NCBI GenBank assembly: GCA_902168185.1
Contig: CABHOV010000066.1
Span: 1 to 64,000 of the forward strand
Direction of reading: 5' to 3'
Source of the DNA: an uncultured Bacteroides sp.
GTDB taxonomy: Bacteria > Bacteroidota > Bacteroidia > Cytophagales > Cyclobacteriaceae
DNA length: 64,000 nt
Below, one piece after another: positions 1 through 10,400 of this stretch (position 1 is its first letter; each line of letters opens with the position of its first letter). Position numbers and translations under genes: made by a program. The notes beneath the pieces were generated by a model. The model searched no databases and had not been told where the DNA came from. It saw only the letters and a list, made by a program, of their open reading frames with translations.

Positions 1-1529
1 GTATCCAGTATATCCCACTGTCCGAAAGATATCTCTGGGCACTTCTTACGAAGCTTCACCATCTTTACAGTCCAGTTTAAAAGTGAGCTTGAATCTGCTT
101 GCTCATCGCTCACATTTATATCCGCATATTTGAATACACCGGTATTGATTACAGGCTGTACAGGTTTATCATTGTTGGTGAAGCCTGCATTCTTGGTGAG
201 ATTCCATTGCATCGGTGTACGCACCGATAATCGTTCTTTCAAACGGAGATCATCACCCATTCCTATTTCGTCACCATACCGCATTACCGGAGTACTCGGT
301 AGTGAAAACAAAACGCTATAGGCAAGCTGTAACTGCTTTTTATTATTGTTCATCATAGGTGCAAGCCGCCTGCGTATACCTCTATCGTATAGTTGCATAT
401 TCTTTTCAGGACCGAACTTCTTATATACTTCTTCTCTTTCTTTTTCACTTAGTCTGCCGAGATCTACCTCATCGTGGTTTCTAAGAAACTGTCCCCACTC
501 CGCATTCTTCGGAATTTCTTTCGTACGCTCCAAAGCATTTATCAACGGATCAGTTTTACCTGTAGCGAGTGCATAAAATAAATGTTGGTTGACAAAGAAA
601 TTAAACATCATATGCATACCATCGCCATGCTCTCCGAAGAAATCTTTATTCTCATCCGGAAGTACATTTGCTTCGCCAAGTATAATAGCGTCTTTGTCGA
701 GGCTGTTAACATAGTGTCGCATGTCGGTGAGCATTTCATATTGATGCTCGAATTTTTCACCCGTCTTCTGTGGAATCTCAATGAAGAAGGGTACTCCATC
801 CAATCTGAATCCATTTATACCACGATCCATCCAGAACTTAATGATCTTCTTTATTTCTTTTTGAACCGGTTCATATTGTGCATTCAGATCAGGTTGAAAA
901 GAATAAAACCGATGGTAATAGAATTCGTTCGCAACACTATCATAGCTCCAGATTGTTTTTTGGACACCGGGAAACACCATGCCGACATTATAATTTTCAG
1001 GCAGCTCTTTACTCCATACATACCACGGACGATAAGGCGAATTTTTATTACTCCTTGCTTCCTTAAACCACGGATGTTGATCTGAAGTATGATTGATTAC
1101 AAGATCCATAATCACTTTCAATTTAAGAGCTTTGGCGCGTTGCATAAAAGCAGCAAAGTCTTCTAACGTACCAAGACGTTTATCAACCTGATAGTAATCA
1201 CTTACATCGTAACCGTCATCTTTATTGGGAGTAGGTTGAAAAGGTGAAAGCCATATAGCATCAGCGCCCAATGAATCTATATATCCCAACCGCGAAATCA
1301 ACCCTTTAAAATCACCGATGCCATCATGGTCACTATCCTTAAACACCTCTACATCCAAGGTATAGATGATACTTTTTTTATACCAGAGTTCATCGGTGGA
1401 ATCTGGAGATACAACTTGCTCTTTGTTTATTTTTTCTTCCGTGACTTCTTTTCGTTGATGCCGATAAATAAAGAATACAATAGCCACCAGCACAAGGGCG
1501 GAAACAATAAAGAGAACATTTTTTTTCAT
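1..1529 (-). CDS. treS: Membrane-anchored GH13 trehalose-synthase-like enzyme (partial, C-terminus outside window)
   Basis: The gene reads leftward from ATG at 1529 and stays open to the window edge (509 codons visible, no stop). Residues 5-21 form one hydrophobic helix, then a linker, then a GH13 catalytic domain from about residue 47. Seen: region I DLVINH (142-147), region II GFRLDG with nucleophile Asp244, region III ILGEAN with acid/base Glu286, and region IV RNHDEVD with Asp353. The tail motifs IRRRLAP, YGDEIGMGDD and RTPMQWNLTKNAGF are those of GH13_16 trehalose synthase (maltose alpha-D-glucosyltransferase), which interconverts maltose and trehalose. The N-terminal anchor is unusual because family members are normally cytoplasmic; here the enzyme would probably face the periplasm. 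No maltokinase is seen on the visible side. Another alpha-glucosidase specificity remains possible. Domain call secure, exact substrate less so. Confidence 0.85.
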   Translation of the reverse strand, partial: MKKNVLFIVSALVLVAIVFFIYRHQRKEVTEEKINKEQVVSPDSTDELWYKKSIIYTLDVEVFKDSDHDGIGDFKGLISRLGYIDSLGADAIWLSPFQPTPNKDDGYDVSDYYQVDKRLGTLEDFAAFMQRAKALKLKVIMDLVINHTSDQHPWFKEARSNKNSPYRPWYVWSKELPENYNVGMVFPGVQKTIWSYDSVANEFYYHRFYSFQPDLNAQYEPVQKEIKKIIKFWMDRGINGFRLDGVPFFIEIPQKTGEKFEHQYEMLTDMRHYVNSLDKDAIILGEANVLPDENKDFFGEHGDGMHMMFNFFVNQHLFYALATGKTDPLINALERTKEIPKNAEWGQFLRNHDEVDLGRLSEKEREEVYKKFGPEKNMQLYDRGIRRRLAPMMNNNKKQLQLAYSVLFSLPSTPVMRYGDEIGMGDDLRLKERLSVRTPMQWNLTKNAGFTNNDKPVQPVINTGVFKYADINVSDEQADSSSLLNWTVKMVKLRKKCPEISFGQWDILD

Positions 1530-1730
1530 ATCAATCGATGTATACTATTTTGATATAGCAGCATCGTAAAATTTATACCGTGAGTTAAGTGAACGTCATA
1601 TAAAGCGTTTAACCAAGACAAATCTGGTTTACAAAGGAGAAGGAATATTATAGAGTAATACTTTCCCCTACTGTAAAAGCAGGTTAGTAAAAATCTCTAC
1701 AATATACCAACCCTTTAAAATGAAGAACAA

Positions 1731-4166
1731 TCAGGCGTGAATCGTATGATTCTGGATGCCACCAATCAGCTCAAGTGTGAAGTTATCTTTCGGCTGCACA
1801 TATGCCACTTTGGGAATTATTGTCGCTCCAACCTTCTTCTTTTCAAAGGCAGCAGTCATTCCAAAATCTATTTTTTTGAAATTAAGTTGATGGGCACGCT
1901 TTATAGTTTGGTATAGCATCTGCCTGTATACCTGGTACTGTTGCAGGTAATCATAATCCATACCTATAAAAGATGGGACATAGGTATTACCCATATTTTT
2001 ATAGCAGAACATGACAGCAACCGGTATACGTTCTTTACGCGGGTCGTATTCTTTTTTCAAGTATGCCACTATAAATTCCCACTGTGGGTTTTGTGACATG
2101 TTAGCAAACAGCTTTCTTGGAAATGAAAATGTGTTAAGATCAAAATTCCGTGAACGTACATTTTCATATAGTGTATGGAACTGATCAATTTCGGTATCGC
2201 TCACTTCCTGTTTATGCTCGATGTCAAAATATATTTCGAACGGTTGAATATCACTGCGAAAGTGTTTACGAGAACGAGCCGATAGCGAAGCCAGGTACTC
2301 TTCCTCCGTATTCCAATTCAGGTTTTCAATGATACATGATTCTGGCATATTTACTTTAATGAAACCTTGATTATGGAAAAACTCATTCAATGTATCATCT
2401 TGTGTAAAATCACGTAACGCGATCATTGAAGTATGAAGTTCTTCATCCAGCGCTTCAACACGGTCTAATAATAAACGAAGCGCATCATTCATCAACGCAT
2501 GCGATCGATCTATATAGCAGTGCTCACCCTCGGTAAATAACGAGCCCATCCCCAACACAGATGAAGTGAGGTGATATGGATCTTGCTTTCGCTTATCCTC
2601 CAATTGTTTGGAGACAGCTGCAGGCGCCAGCATATCATCTTTCCATAATGCCTTGCAGAAAAATGTTGCCAGGATAACGTTAGACTGCTGATCACGAATT
2701 ATAAAATAATGGAAAGACCAATTGTGCTCTTCACGTTCATTCGCATTGAACGTCTCTTCGAGAAACGCCAACCCGTCCCAATCGAATACGCTATGCTTGC
2801 CCATCCATTCATTCCAGCTATATTTATCCAGCGCATGTATAGATGTTTCATGCTGCAGTACAAGATCTTCCTTTACTGGGACTATATCTTTCGCTTGCTC
2901 ATACACAGGAAGACGGAATGCTTTTCTCACCTTGGTGAGCGTTGTTCCTGTCTCCTCCAATGCTCTTGGGTAATGATGTACCATGGCTTCCACCAGGGCT
3001 TTCATTTCTTCACGTTGATTGTGTCGGGAGATAGTAAGCCGCACCCCTGTATTCTTCACTGGGACACCAGGGTAAATTCCAAGGTTAACAAAGAATCCTT
3101 CATCCATTAAACGGTTTACAAAGTTATACCCTGTAACCGGCATCCCTGTACCTATATAAAATACGGGACAGTTGTTCCGCTCTATTAAAGGAAGATCTGT
3201 TTTGCTGAGCAGATCATTGAAGTAATTTATATTGTCAGATAACTCCCGTTGCATGGTATAGATCTCATCAGACAGATGTATATCTGCGGATGCACATGCA
3301 GCTGCTACGGATGCTGGCTCAAGCTGTGCAGAGAATGTGAGAGGACCGCCAAACGTTTTTACTTTTCGGTGCATTTCCATATCGGAGCAAACCAAAACAG
3401 CGCCACTTGCACCAAACGATTTACTTAATGTGCCGAAGAGTAATACGCGTTCTGGTAATGTTCCGAGTTGATCCATTACATACCCGGTTCCATGTTTACC
3501 AACCCAGCTCATGCCATGAACATCATCAAAGTATAAATATAGTTGCGGATATTTATTATAGAGTTGCATGAGTTCTGGTATAGGTGCGCAATCGCCATAC
3601 ATAGAATATATACCATCGGCCAGATACCATATCTTACTGCAGCGAGTGCTTAGTTCCTTGATCTTTTCCTCCAGCATCTCCAGGTTGCTGTGGCGAAGTA
3701 GTTCTACCGGTATACCACGTGGCTTCAAAAGTTGACATGCGTTATGCATACTCCAATGTGCCTGGTGGTCTATGATCACTGCATCTTCATCACGCACAAC
3801 GCACGGGATAACACCTATATGTCCTAAGGTGCTATTTTTGGTAACAACGATAGGGTTACCGTACATTTTAAAGAGCCTCTCTTCCAGCGCACGGTACAAA
3901 ACAAACGAAACGTATGATTTCGATAATGGGAATTGAGTCCCATATTTTTCAATCGCTTCAATGGCTGCATGCTTTAGTCGTGGGTCTTGTTCCAGGCCGA
4001 GATAGCCTGTAGTTCCGAAGTGAAACAAATCGCGTTCGCCAATGCGAATGCGCCTACCTGTAAAATGACTGTCTTCGGAGTATAGATGAAGTACGCCACT
4101 CTTCATCGCATCTGTAAAAACTTCATCAACGGTATCGAGAAAATTATTGTGCTTGAATTTGGCCAT
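1731..4166 (-). CDS. Alpha-oxoamine synthase fused to FemAB/GNAT-like acyltransferase
   Basis: An 811-residue two-part protein. Residues 1 to about 400 are a PLP fold-type I enzyme of the alpha-oxoamine synthase family (BioF, KBL, HemA, serine palmitoyltransferase): FDDVHG at 213-218 for PLP binding and the Schiff-base lysine K249 in FGTLSKSFGASGA. Such enzymes condense an acyl-CoA with an amino acid with loss of CO2. Residues about 430-811 resemble a double GNAT fold of the FemAB-like peptidogalycan biosynthesis type (for example RSRKHFRSDI, and a final segment around KKIDFGMTAAFEKKKVGA). Inference: it may make a long-chain amino ketone, for example a sphingoid or sulfonolipid base, and N-acylate it in the same polypeptide. 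BioF or KBL function is less likely given the fusion. The ATG at 4166 is preceded by no clear Shine-Dalgarno, usual in Bacteroidota. It stands alone between the GH13 gene and a divergent small gene. Confidence 0.85.
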   Translation of the reverse strand: MAKFKHNNFLDTVDEVFTDAMKSGVLHLYSEDSHFTGRRIRIGERDLFHFGTTGYLGLEQDPRLKHAAIEAIEKYGTQFPLSKSYVSFVLYRALEERLFKMYGNPIVVTKNSTLGHIGVIPCVVRDEDAVIIDHQAHWSMHNACQLLKPRGIPVELLRHSNLEMLEEKIKELSTRCSKIWYLADGIYSMYGDCAPIPELMQLYNKYPQLYLYFDDVHGMSWVGKHGTGYVMDQLGTLPERVLLFGTLSKSFGASGAVLVCSDMEMHRKVKTFGGPLTFSAQLEPASVAAACASADIHLSDEIYTMQRELSDNINYFNDLLSKTDLPLIERNNCPVFYIGTGMPVTGYNFVNRLMDEGFFVNLGIYPGVPVKNTGVRLTISRHNQREEMKALVEAMVHHYPRALEETGTTLTKVRKAFRLPVYEQAKDIVPVKEDLVLQHETSIHALDKYSWNEWMGKHSVFDWDGLAFLEETFNANEREEHNWSFHYFIIRDQQSNVILATFFCKALWKDDMLAPAAVSKQLEDKRKQDPYHLTSSVLGMGSLFTEGEHCYIDRSHALMNDALRLLLDRVEALDEELHTSMIALRDFTQDDTLNEFFHNQGFIKVNMPESCIIENLNWNTEEEYLASLSARSRKHFRSDIQPFEIYFDIEHKQEVSDTEIDQFHTLYENVRSRNFDLNTFSFPRKLFANMSQNPQWEFIVAYLKKEYDPRKERIPVAVMFCYKNMGNTYVPSFIGMDYDYLQQYQVYRQMLYQTIKRAHQLNFKKIDFGMTAAFEKKKVGATIIPKVAYVQPKDNFTLELIGGIQNHTIHA

Positions 4167-4339
4167 AATGTTGGTGGTAAGTGACTATTATAAAGATAAT
4201 GTTATAGTTGATTTCTTATCTATGTCTTATCGGATATGTATGCCATTTTAACGACATTTAATATTACCCGCATATATACTTGCTATGAATGACTGAAAAT
4301 CGCGTAAATGTTTTAATTTTATAGTGAGCATCGAATACA

Positions 4340-4717
4340 ATGGATAAACCAAGATTTGAGAATGAGTACGCCAGCTTTTGGATTGAAGGTGGCGTAGTAT
4401 ATTTTGTTTATAAAGCGAATAGTGTTGTAAACCTTGAAGCTGCCATGCAAATTGTTGCGGACAGAATAAAATTTCAACGCGAGATTAATTATCCGGTATA
4501 TTGTGATATACGCGGCATGAAAAGTGCGGATAAAGATGCACGTAACTATTTAGCCAAAGAGGGCTCTTCGTATACCAAAGGTGTTGCTGTTATGGTAGAC
4601 AGTCCCATGTCAAAGATCATCGGTAATATATATCTTGGCTTAAATAAACCCACAACTCCAACCCGTTTATTTACCGACAAAAACGAAGCTGTGGAATTTT
4701 TGAAGCAGTTTGTATGA
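4340..4717 (+). CDS. Small STAS/SpoIIAA-like protein (DUF7793 type)
   Basis: A 125-residue soluble protein with no signal peptide or membrane segment. The pattern YPVYCDIRGMKSADKDARNY in mid-protein, followed by a hydrophobic strand (GVAVMVDS), a helix and a final strand-helix (TRLFTDKNEAVEFLKQF), fits the small alpha/beta SpoIIAA/STAS-like proteins that occur beside Bacteroidota histidine kinases. It ends four bases before the end of the convergent histidine kinase gene, so the two face each other tail to tail. A role as a partner or antagonist of the nearby kinases is inference only. The family assignment rests on remembered sequence pattern. Confidence 0.7.
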   Translation: MDKPRFENEYASFWIEGGVVYFVYKANSVVNLEAAMQIVADRIKFQREINYPVYCDIRGMKSADKDARNYLAKEGSSYTKGVAVMVDSPMSKIIGNIYLGLNKPTTPTRLFTDKNEAVEFLKQFV

Positions 4718-4721
4718 TAAT

Positions 4722-6602
4722 TTATTGCCAATGGGCGGCACCATGATTTTTAGTTGGTAACGAAAAATAAAATTCCGCACCTTTATTTACTTGCCCTGTT
4801 GCCCATACCTTTCCTCCGTGTTTTGAGATAATGCGTTTAATGATTGCCAGGCCTATACCTGTGCCTTCAAATTCGCGTACGCTGTGAAGCCGTTGAAATA
4901 CTCCAAAGAGTTTATCTACATAGCGCATGTCAAAGCCTGCACCGTTATCTTTTACATAAAATATAGTCTCGTCTTCGCCTTGGGTAGAACCAATCTCTAT
5001 ACACGGTTCTGCAGCTTTGCCCGAATACTTTATCGCATTTGAAATCAGATTAACCCAAACCTGGGTTAACAGAGCATGATCACCGTATGCAGGATGTAAC
5101 GGATGTACAGTGATTGTTGCTTTATGTGGTGTATTGTGATTTATATCTGTAAGGATGCGCTCAACAAGCTGTGCTGTATTCACAAATAGTTTAGGCACCT
5201 CTTTGCGTCCCAGTCTTGAAAAATCGAGAAGATCATCAATGAGCTGTCCCATTTTCTTAACATTCTTCTGAATAGTCTTGAAAACAGTTTTCGCTTCTTC
5301 ATCCAGGTTCGTGCTATAGCTCTCTTCGAGAATGTTGGTATATCCACTGACAGCGCGAAGAGGTGCTCGTAAATCGTGCGACACCGAATATGAAAATGAC
5401 TCCAACTCCTGGTTGGCGGCTTCCAGCTGAACGATGTTGTTCTGAAGCCGTATCGTGAGCTGTCTTATTTGTTCCCCGGTTATTTTTTCATTGGTGATAT
5501 CACGCTCGGTTATAGCGACTGATTTTTCGCCGCTGCCCGAATCGATGATCAGTGCAGAAGAAAAAAGTACGTCCAATAAAGCTTTTGATTTCGTAATACG
5601 TTTTGTTTCGCGTGACTCAATTTTTTCTCCATTCAATACATAGTGCATGAGCTCTTGTGCTTCGCGCTGATGTTCCTGCGGGACGAGGTCCCATAATTTG
5701 ATCGTGAGTGCCTCTGCTTCAGAATATCCATACAACTGTTGTGCTCCTTCATTCCATGAAAGTATATCTCCCTGGCTGTTGTGTATATAGGTAGCATCGC
5801 GCGATTGCTTGACAATGATCGCAAGGGAGTTTCTTATTTTTTCTGCTTCCTTTACAGCAGTAATATTCCGGGCATTGAAGAACCATTTATTGTTTTTATT
5901 CACAATGTTCCATTGCAACCATACCAGTGTATGCGACTTGCTATAGGACTTTGTTTCGAACGAGATTCGTTCGTTGTGATGTGTACGAAGTTGCTGCAAT
6001 TTTTGCTGATCTTCTACGGAGATAATTTTTGTCAAAGAAGTGCCATAGATCTCCTCGGGCTGGTATCCAAGTATAGCAGTAAAAGCGGGGTTTACTTCTT
6101 CAAACTCAAATGTATCGGCATCCATGATTCCGATGATATCAACACAGTTATCAATTAAGAGCGCAGTCTTTTCAAGGATGATATTTTTTTCGATCAGTTC
6201 TTTCTTCTGCAACTGCAAGGTTAGCAATACGTCTACTTTGGCGCGCGTTACTGCACGGTCCAGCGGTTTATAGAGATAGTCGATCGCACCTTCTTCGAGA
6301 CCTTTTATAACGAAGCTGTTTCCTTTTTTTTCTGCGGAAGCGAAAATGATAGGTATATCTTTAGTCTGCTTCTTCGACTTTAATACATTCGCTACTTCAA
6401 AACCATCCATGCCCGGCATTTGTACATCCAGAATGACCAGGTCAATTTCATGTTGCAGCGCGATCTTAAGGGCTTCATTGCCACTACTGGCTTTGAAAAA
6501 TATTCGTCCTTCTTTTACCAACAACTCCTCCAATACCAATATATTTTCCGGCCGGTCGTCCACCAGAAGAATTGTTGCTGTTTTAATTTTAGGCGCCTCC
6601 AT
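4722..6602 (-). CDS. Response-regulator/PAS/PAS histidine kinase
   Basis: A 626-residue cytoplasmic sensor kinase with no membrane helix. Order: N-terminal receiver domain (about 9-130; phospho-acceptor Asp59 in ILDVQMPGMDG, conserved Lys112), a helical linker, PAS 1 (about 145-250), PAS 2 (about 260-375), a short coiled coil, HisKA with His409 in YSVSHDLRAPLRA, and HATPase_c with N box (NLISNAIKYSG) and G box (EGTGIGLAI). The receiver-first order suggests it is activated by an upstream kinase and then phosphorylates another target; no output regulator is encoded next to it. It lies 64 bases downstream of cheR and is probably co-transcribed with cheR and the 1343-residue hybrid kinase. The PAS domains show no obvious haem or flavin cysteine motif. 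Confidence 0.93.
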   Translation of the reverse strand: MEAPKIKTATILLVDDRPENILVLEELLVKEGRIFFKASSGNEALKIALQHEIDLVILDVQMPGMDGFEVANVLKSKKQTKDIPIIFASAEKKGNSFVIKGLEEGAIDYLYKPLDRAVTRAKVDVLLTLQLQKKELIEKNIILEKTALLIDNCVDIIGIMDADTFEFEEVNPAFTAILGYQPEEIYGTSLTKIISVEDQQKLQQLRTHHNERISFETKSYSKSHTLVWLQWNIVNKNNKWFFNARNITAVKEAEKIRNSLAIIVKQSRDATYIHNSQGDILSWNEGAQQLYGYSEAEALTIKLWDLVPQEHQREAQELMHYVLNGEKIESRETKRITKSKALLDVLFSSALIIDSGSGEKSVAITERDITNEKITGEQIRQLTIRLQNNIVQLEAANQELESFSYSVSHDLRAPLRAVSGYTNILEESYSTNLDEEAKTVFKTIQKNVKKMGQLIDDLLDFSRLGRKEVPKLFVNTAQLVERILTDINHNTPHKATITVHPLHPAYGDHALLTQVWVNLISNAIKYSGKAAEPCIEIGSTQGEDETIFYVKDNGAGFDMRYVDKLFGVFQRLHSVREFEGTGIGLAIIKRIISKHGGKVWATGQVNKGAEFYFSLPTKNHGAAHWQ

Positions 6603-6666
6603 GATAATATATTAATGTATAGCAAACGGAATTAGTAAACTGTCCTATGCATTTCTATTCGGTCGT

Positions 6667-7479
6667 TTATGTCTTTCTATATAGTTTTTCTTTTTGATCT
6701 ACTTCCTCGAAACATTCGTTTTTATCGGTGAAGAGCAGCGACTCTTTACTGCCCAGGCCGAGGAATCCCGAGGAGCATAAACTGTCATAGAACAAGTTAA
6801 TAACTTTATTTTGTAATTGCTGATTGAAGTAGATCAACACGTTGCGGCATACGATAAAATGAAATTCATTGAATGGTTGATCTACTGCAAGATTGTGTGG
6901 TGCAAAAATAATATTGTGCTTAAGCGACTGATCAAGTATGGTATAATTATACTTGGCTGTATAATATTCGGAGAATGCCTTTTCGCCTCCAGCTTTCAAA
7001 TAATTGCCAGTATATAATTTCATGCTTCCCAACGGATAAATTCCTTCGCGTGCTACTTGCAGAGACTGTTGGTTAATGTCTGTTGCATAAATGATAGAGC
7101 GGTCCAGCAAGTCTCTTTCCTTTAACAGGATAGCAACCGAATATGCTTCTTCCCCAGTGGCGCATCCGGCAATCCATATTTTAATAGATGCATAGGTAGC
7201 GAGACGCAACATTATTTTTTCGCGAAGACTATAGTAGAACAAAGGATCACGAAACATTTCTGTGACAGGAATGGAAATATACTGTATAAATTTTTCACAG
7301 GTACATTCATCTCGCAAGATCAATTCACTCAGTTCATCAAGTGAGTTCAGCTTATGATTATCCATGAACAATACGCTTCTGCGTTTTAATGAAGCTTCAT
7401 GGTAATCTGTAAAGTCATAGCCGTAATGTGTCTGTATAGACTGGAACAATTTCTTAAACGCATCTGAGTTTTCTTCCAT
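6667..7479 (-). CDS. cheR: CheR-type protein-glutamate methyltransferase
   Basis: A 270-residue protein: N-terminal CheR_N helical domain (about 1-75) and a SAM-binding domain with motif I WIAGCATGEEAYSVAILL at 102-119 and the ATDINQQSL and CRNVLIYF signatures. CheR methylates glutamates on chemoreceptor-type signalling helices using SAM. It starts six bases after the end of the upstream hybrid kinase and is clearly in the same transcription unit. No methyl-accepting chemotaxis receptor, CheB, CheA or CheW is present in the window, so this is not a classical chemotaxis cluster. CheR beside hybrid kinases with long coiled coils suggests methylation of the kinase or an alternative sensory system, which is inference. 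Confidence 0.93.
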   Translation of the reverse strand: MEENSDAFKKLFQSIQTHYGYDFTDYHEASLKRRSVLFMDNHKLNSLDELSELILRDECTCEKFIQYISIPVTEMFRDPLFYYSLREKIMLRLATYASIKIWIAGCATGEEAYSVAILLKERDLLDRSIIYATDINQQSLQVAREGIYPLGSMKLYTGNYLKAGGEKAFSEYYTAKYNYTILDQSLKHNIIFAPHNLAVDQPFNEFHFIVCRNVLIYFNQQLQNKVINLFYDSLCSSGFLGLGSKESLLFTDKNECFEEVDQKEKLYRKT

Positions 7480-7485
7480 AACGGT

Positions 7486-10400
7486 TTATTTATATAGCCA
7501 TACCCGCATCAACGAAAGCAACTGCCGTGTATTTACGGGCTTGGTAATGTAATCGGACATACCTGCTGCGATGCATTTTTCGCGGTCTCCTTTCATTGCT
7601 TTGGCCGTCAATGCTATAATGGGCAACCGGGTATACTTCCCTGATTTGCGGATGGTGGTTGTGGCTTCGTAGCCGTCCATCTCAGGCATCATAACATCCA
7701 TGAGTATAATATCAATGTTGGGATTATTCTCGAGTACGGTGATTGCCTCCCTGCCGTTTTCTGCTGTGAGACAGTTTAAGCCTTCTTCCTCCAACACATT
7801 GGTGAGGGAGTATATATTGCGCATATCGTCATCTACAATCAAAGCGGTTTTGCCTTCCAGTAAAGCGTCCGAGCGATGTAGTTTCCGGATTATATTTTGT
7901 TTCTCCTGAGGCAAATGCGCTTCTACGCGGTGAAGGAACAACGTGGTTTCGTCCAACAGACGTTCATACGAGTATGCCGTTTTCAGCACCACGGTATTGG
8001 CAAGTTTTGTAAGTCTTTTGTTCTCTTCTTCGGTGAGATCCTGAGCAGCATAAACAATTACCGGTATAGTATTCAACTGTTCATTCGCCTTAACCTTTTC
8101 CAGGAAGGTAAAGCACGAGACGTCCGGCATGCTGAGATCAATGATTACGCAATCCACCGTACCATCCGTCATGATCCGATAGGCCTCATCGCATGAATAT
8201 GCGGGGATGCATTCAACATCGCCATTGCCAATCATCTCACGCATGGCCTGATTACCTTGTGGATCGTTTTCAATAACCAGTAGACGTTTATACTTTCGAT
8301 TTGCAAAGTCTTCTAACTTATCGAATACCTTTTGCATATCTTCTTTTCGTACTGGCTTCTTGACAAAGTCAAACGCACCGAGTTTCATCGCTTCCTTCTT
8401 CATGCTATACCCGGAAATGATTTGTATAGGTATATGGCGATGACTCGGATCGCTCTTCAGCTGACGAAGTACTTCGGTTCCATCTACATCCGGTAACTTC
8501 ATATCCAGTAATATAGCATCGGGTTTATATTGCCGGGCATAGTGCAATCCTGTGATCCCGCGATGTGCTATAATGCCTTTATAGTGCCGTTCGCGTACAA
8601 ATGAAAGTAAGACCTGCGCAAATTCTTTATCATCTTCAATGATGAGAACGGTGCGGCTGTTTTCTTCCAGTATAGCGCGATCGTCATCGGTCTCTTCTTC
8701 CACGGCTGCATAGATCTTTTCGAGATTTGATGCAGAAGGTATTGTGTCTTTTGTTTTTGCTTCTATGGATGCAGTGGTCGCTATGGAAGGCTCTGTGCTT
8801 TCGGGATGAATCAACGGCAGATATAGTGTAAATGTACTTCCTTTACCTTCTTCACTTTCAAGGTGTATTTCCCCTTGTAACAACCCGGAAAGTTCGCGAC
8901 ATATCGAGAGTCCTAATCCGGTTCCTCCATATTTGCGTTTATCGGTGCTGTCTACCTGCCGGAAGGCTTCGAATATAATTTCCTGTTTGTCTTTTTGAAT
9001 TCCTATACCAGTATCGATCACGGAGAATGCAACAACATCGGGTGTAGTTCTTTTTATAGCACGTAGCTCTACATTGGCAAGGGGTGGATGAATGGCTAAT
9101 GAGACTGTGCCACCTGTTGGAGTAAATTTGAATGCATTGGAAAGTAAATTACGAAGGATCTGTACCAGCCGTTGCTTATCAGTTTCAATGATTTTATTAT
9201 AGCCTGGTGTAATATCGATTTTAAATTCAATGGATTTATTCTTTGCTACCTGTGCGAACATCATGGAGAGGTCACTGACAATTTCTCCGAACGAAAATTT
9301 GTCAATCTCAAGATCCATTTTGCCTGCTTCTACTTTTGACAGATCAAGTATATCGTTGATCAGTGTAAGCAACTCATTTCCGGAGTTGTAAATAACATGC
9401 GCATATTTTAATTCCTTTTCAGTAAGTGTATCGTTTTTATTTTCGAGAAGCAGTTGTGTTAGTATAAGTATACTATTCAAAGGCGTGCGTAACTCATGCG
9501 ACATGTTCGCCAGGAATTCCGATTTATACTTACTAACGGATTCAAACTCCAGCGCTTGTTCCTCAACGATTGATTTAGCTTTTTCAAGCTGCTCTTTCTC
9601 ATTCTCCAGTAAATTGGCTTTTTCTTCCAGCAACGCATTGGACTCCTGTAATTCTTCCTGTTGTGCTTTTAAGTCTGCTTCTGATTTTTCAATGGACTCA
9701 AGTTTCTCAAGGAGCTCATCGTTGAATTGCCGTAGTTCTTCCTGCTGCGATTCGAGTTCTTCTGCCTGGTGCTGCGTTTCTTCCAATAGCGCTTTGAGCT
9801 GCACACGTGACTGCGATGAGTTGAATGCTATCGCTATATTGTTTCCAATCATCTGCAGGTATTCAAGTGCAAGAGGAGTGAAGGGATGCACGGCACCTAC
9901 TTCCAGCACGCCCTTTACTTTGCCGATGTATACGAAAGGAAACACGAGTATATTTCCAGGAGTAAGGTTGCTCGTTGCCGAAGAGATTTTCATATACGCT
10001 TCCGGTACGTCTTCAACCACTATATATTTATTGCTTTGCGCAGCCTGGCCAACAAGCGATTGCCCTAATGCAAAGGATTCCCTGTCAGTGGTAGTTTGAA
10101 GCGCATAGCTGCCGGTTAAGTATAGGTGCCCGTTTTCCAGAAGATATATAGCGCCCACCTGTGCTTTCAGGTAGTTTGCTATTTGTGCTATAATATCATT
10201 GGCCAGGATGTGAATTTCTTTTTCTTCACGCAGCACATTATTCAACTCATGATTTCCGGCCAGGAGCCAGGCTCGCGTTTCTTTTTCTTCGGAGAGTGTC
10301 CGAAGATTTTTCTTCATATTATAAAGTGCCTTTCCTAAAATATCAAGGTCGCTTCGCACCGTTATCTCAGCATGATAATCGCCTTTGCCTATAGCATCAG

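Noticed and set aside
9485-10099. Long plus-strand frame opposite the hybrid kinase
   Set aside because: It is the mirror of the coiled-coil region, with low-complexity Ser/Cys content. Same reasoning for other long frames opposite large genes (2709-3110, 5781-6158, 24690-30926 region, 50482-50883, 58092-58460).
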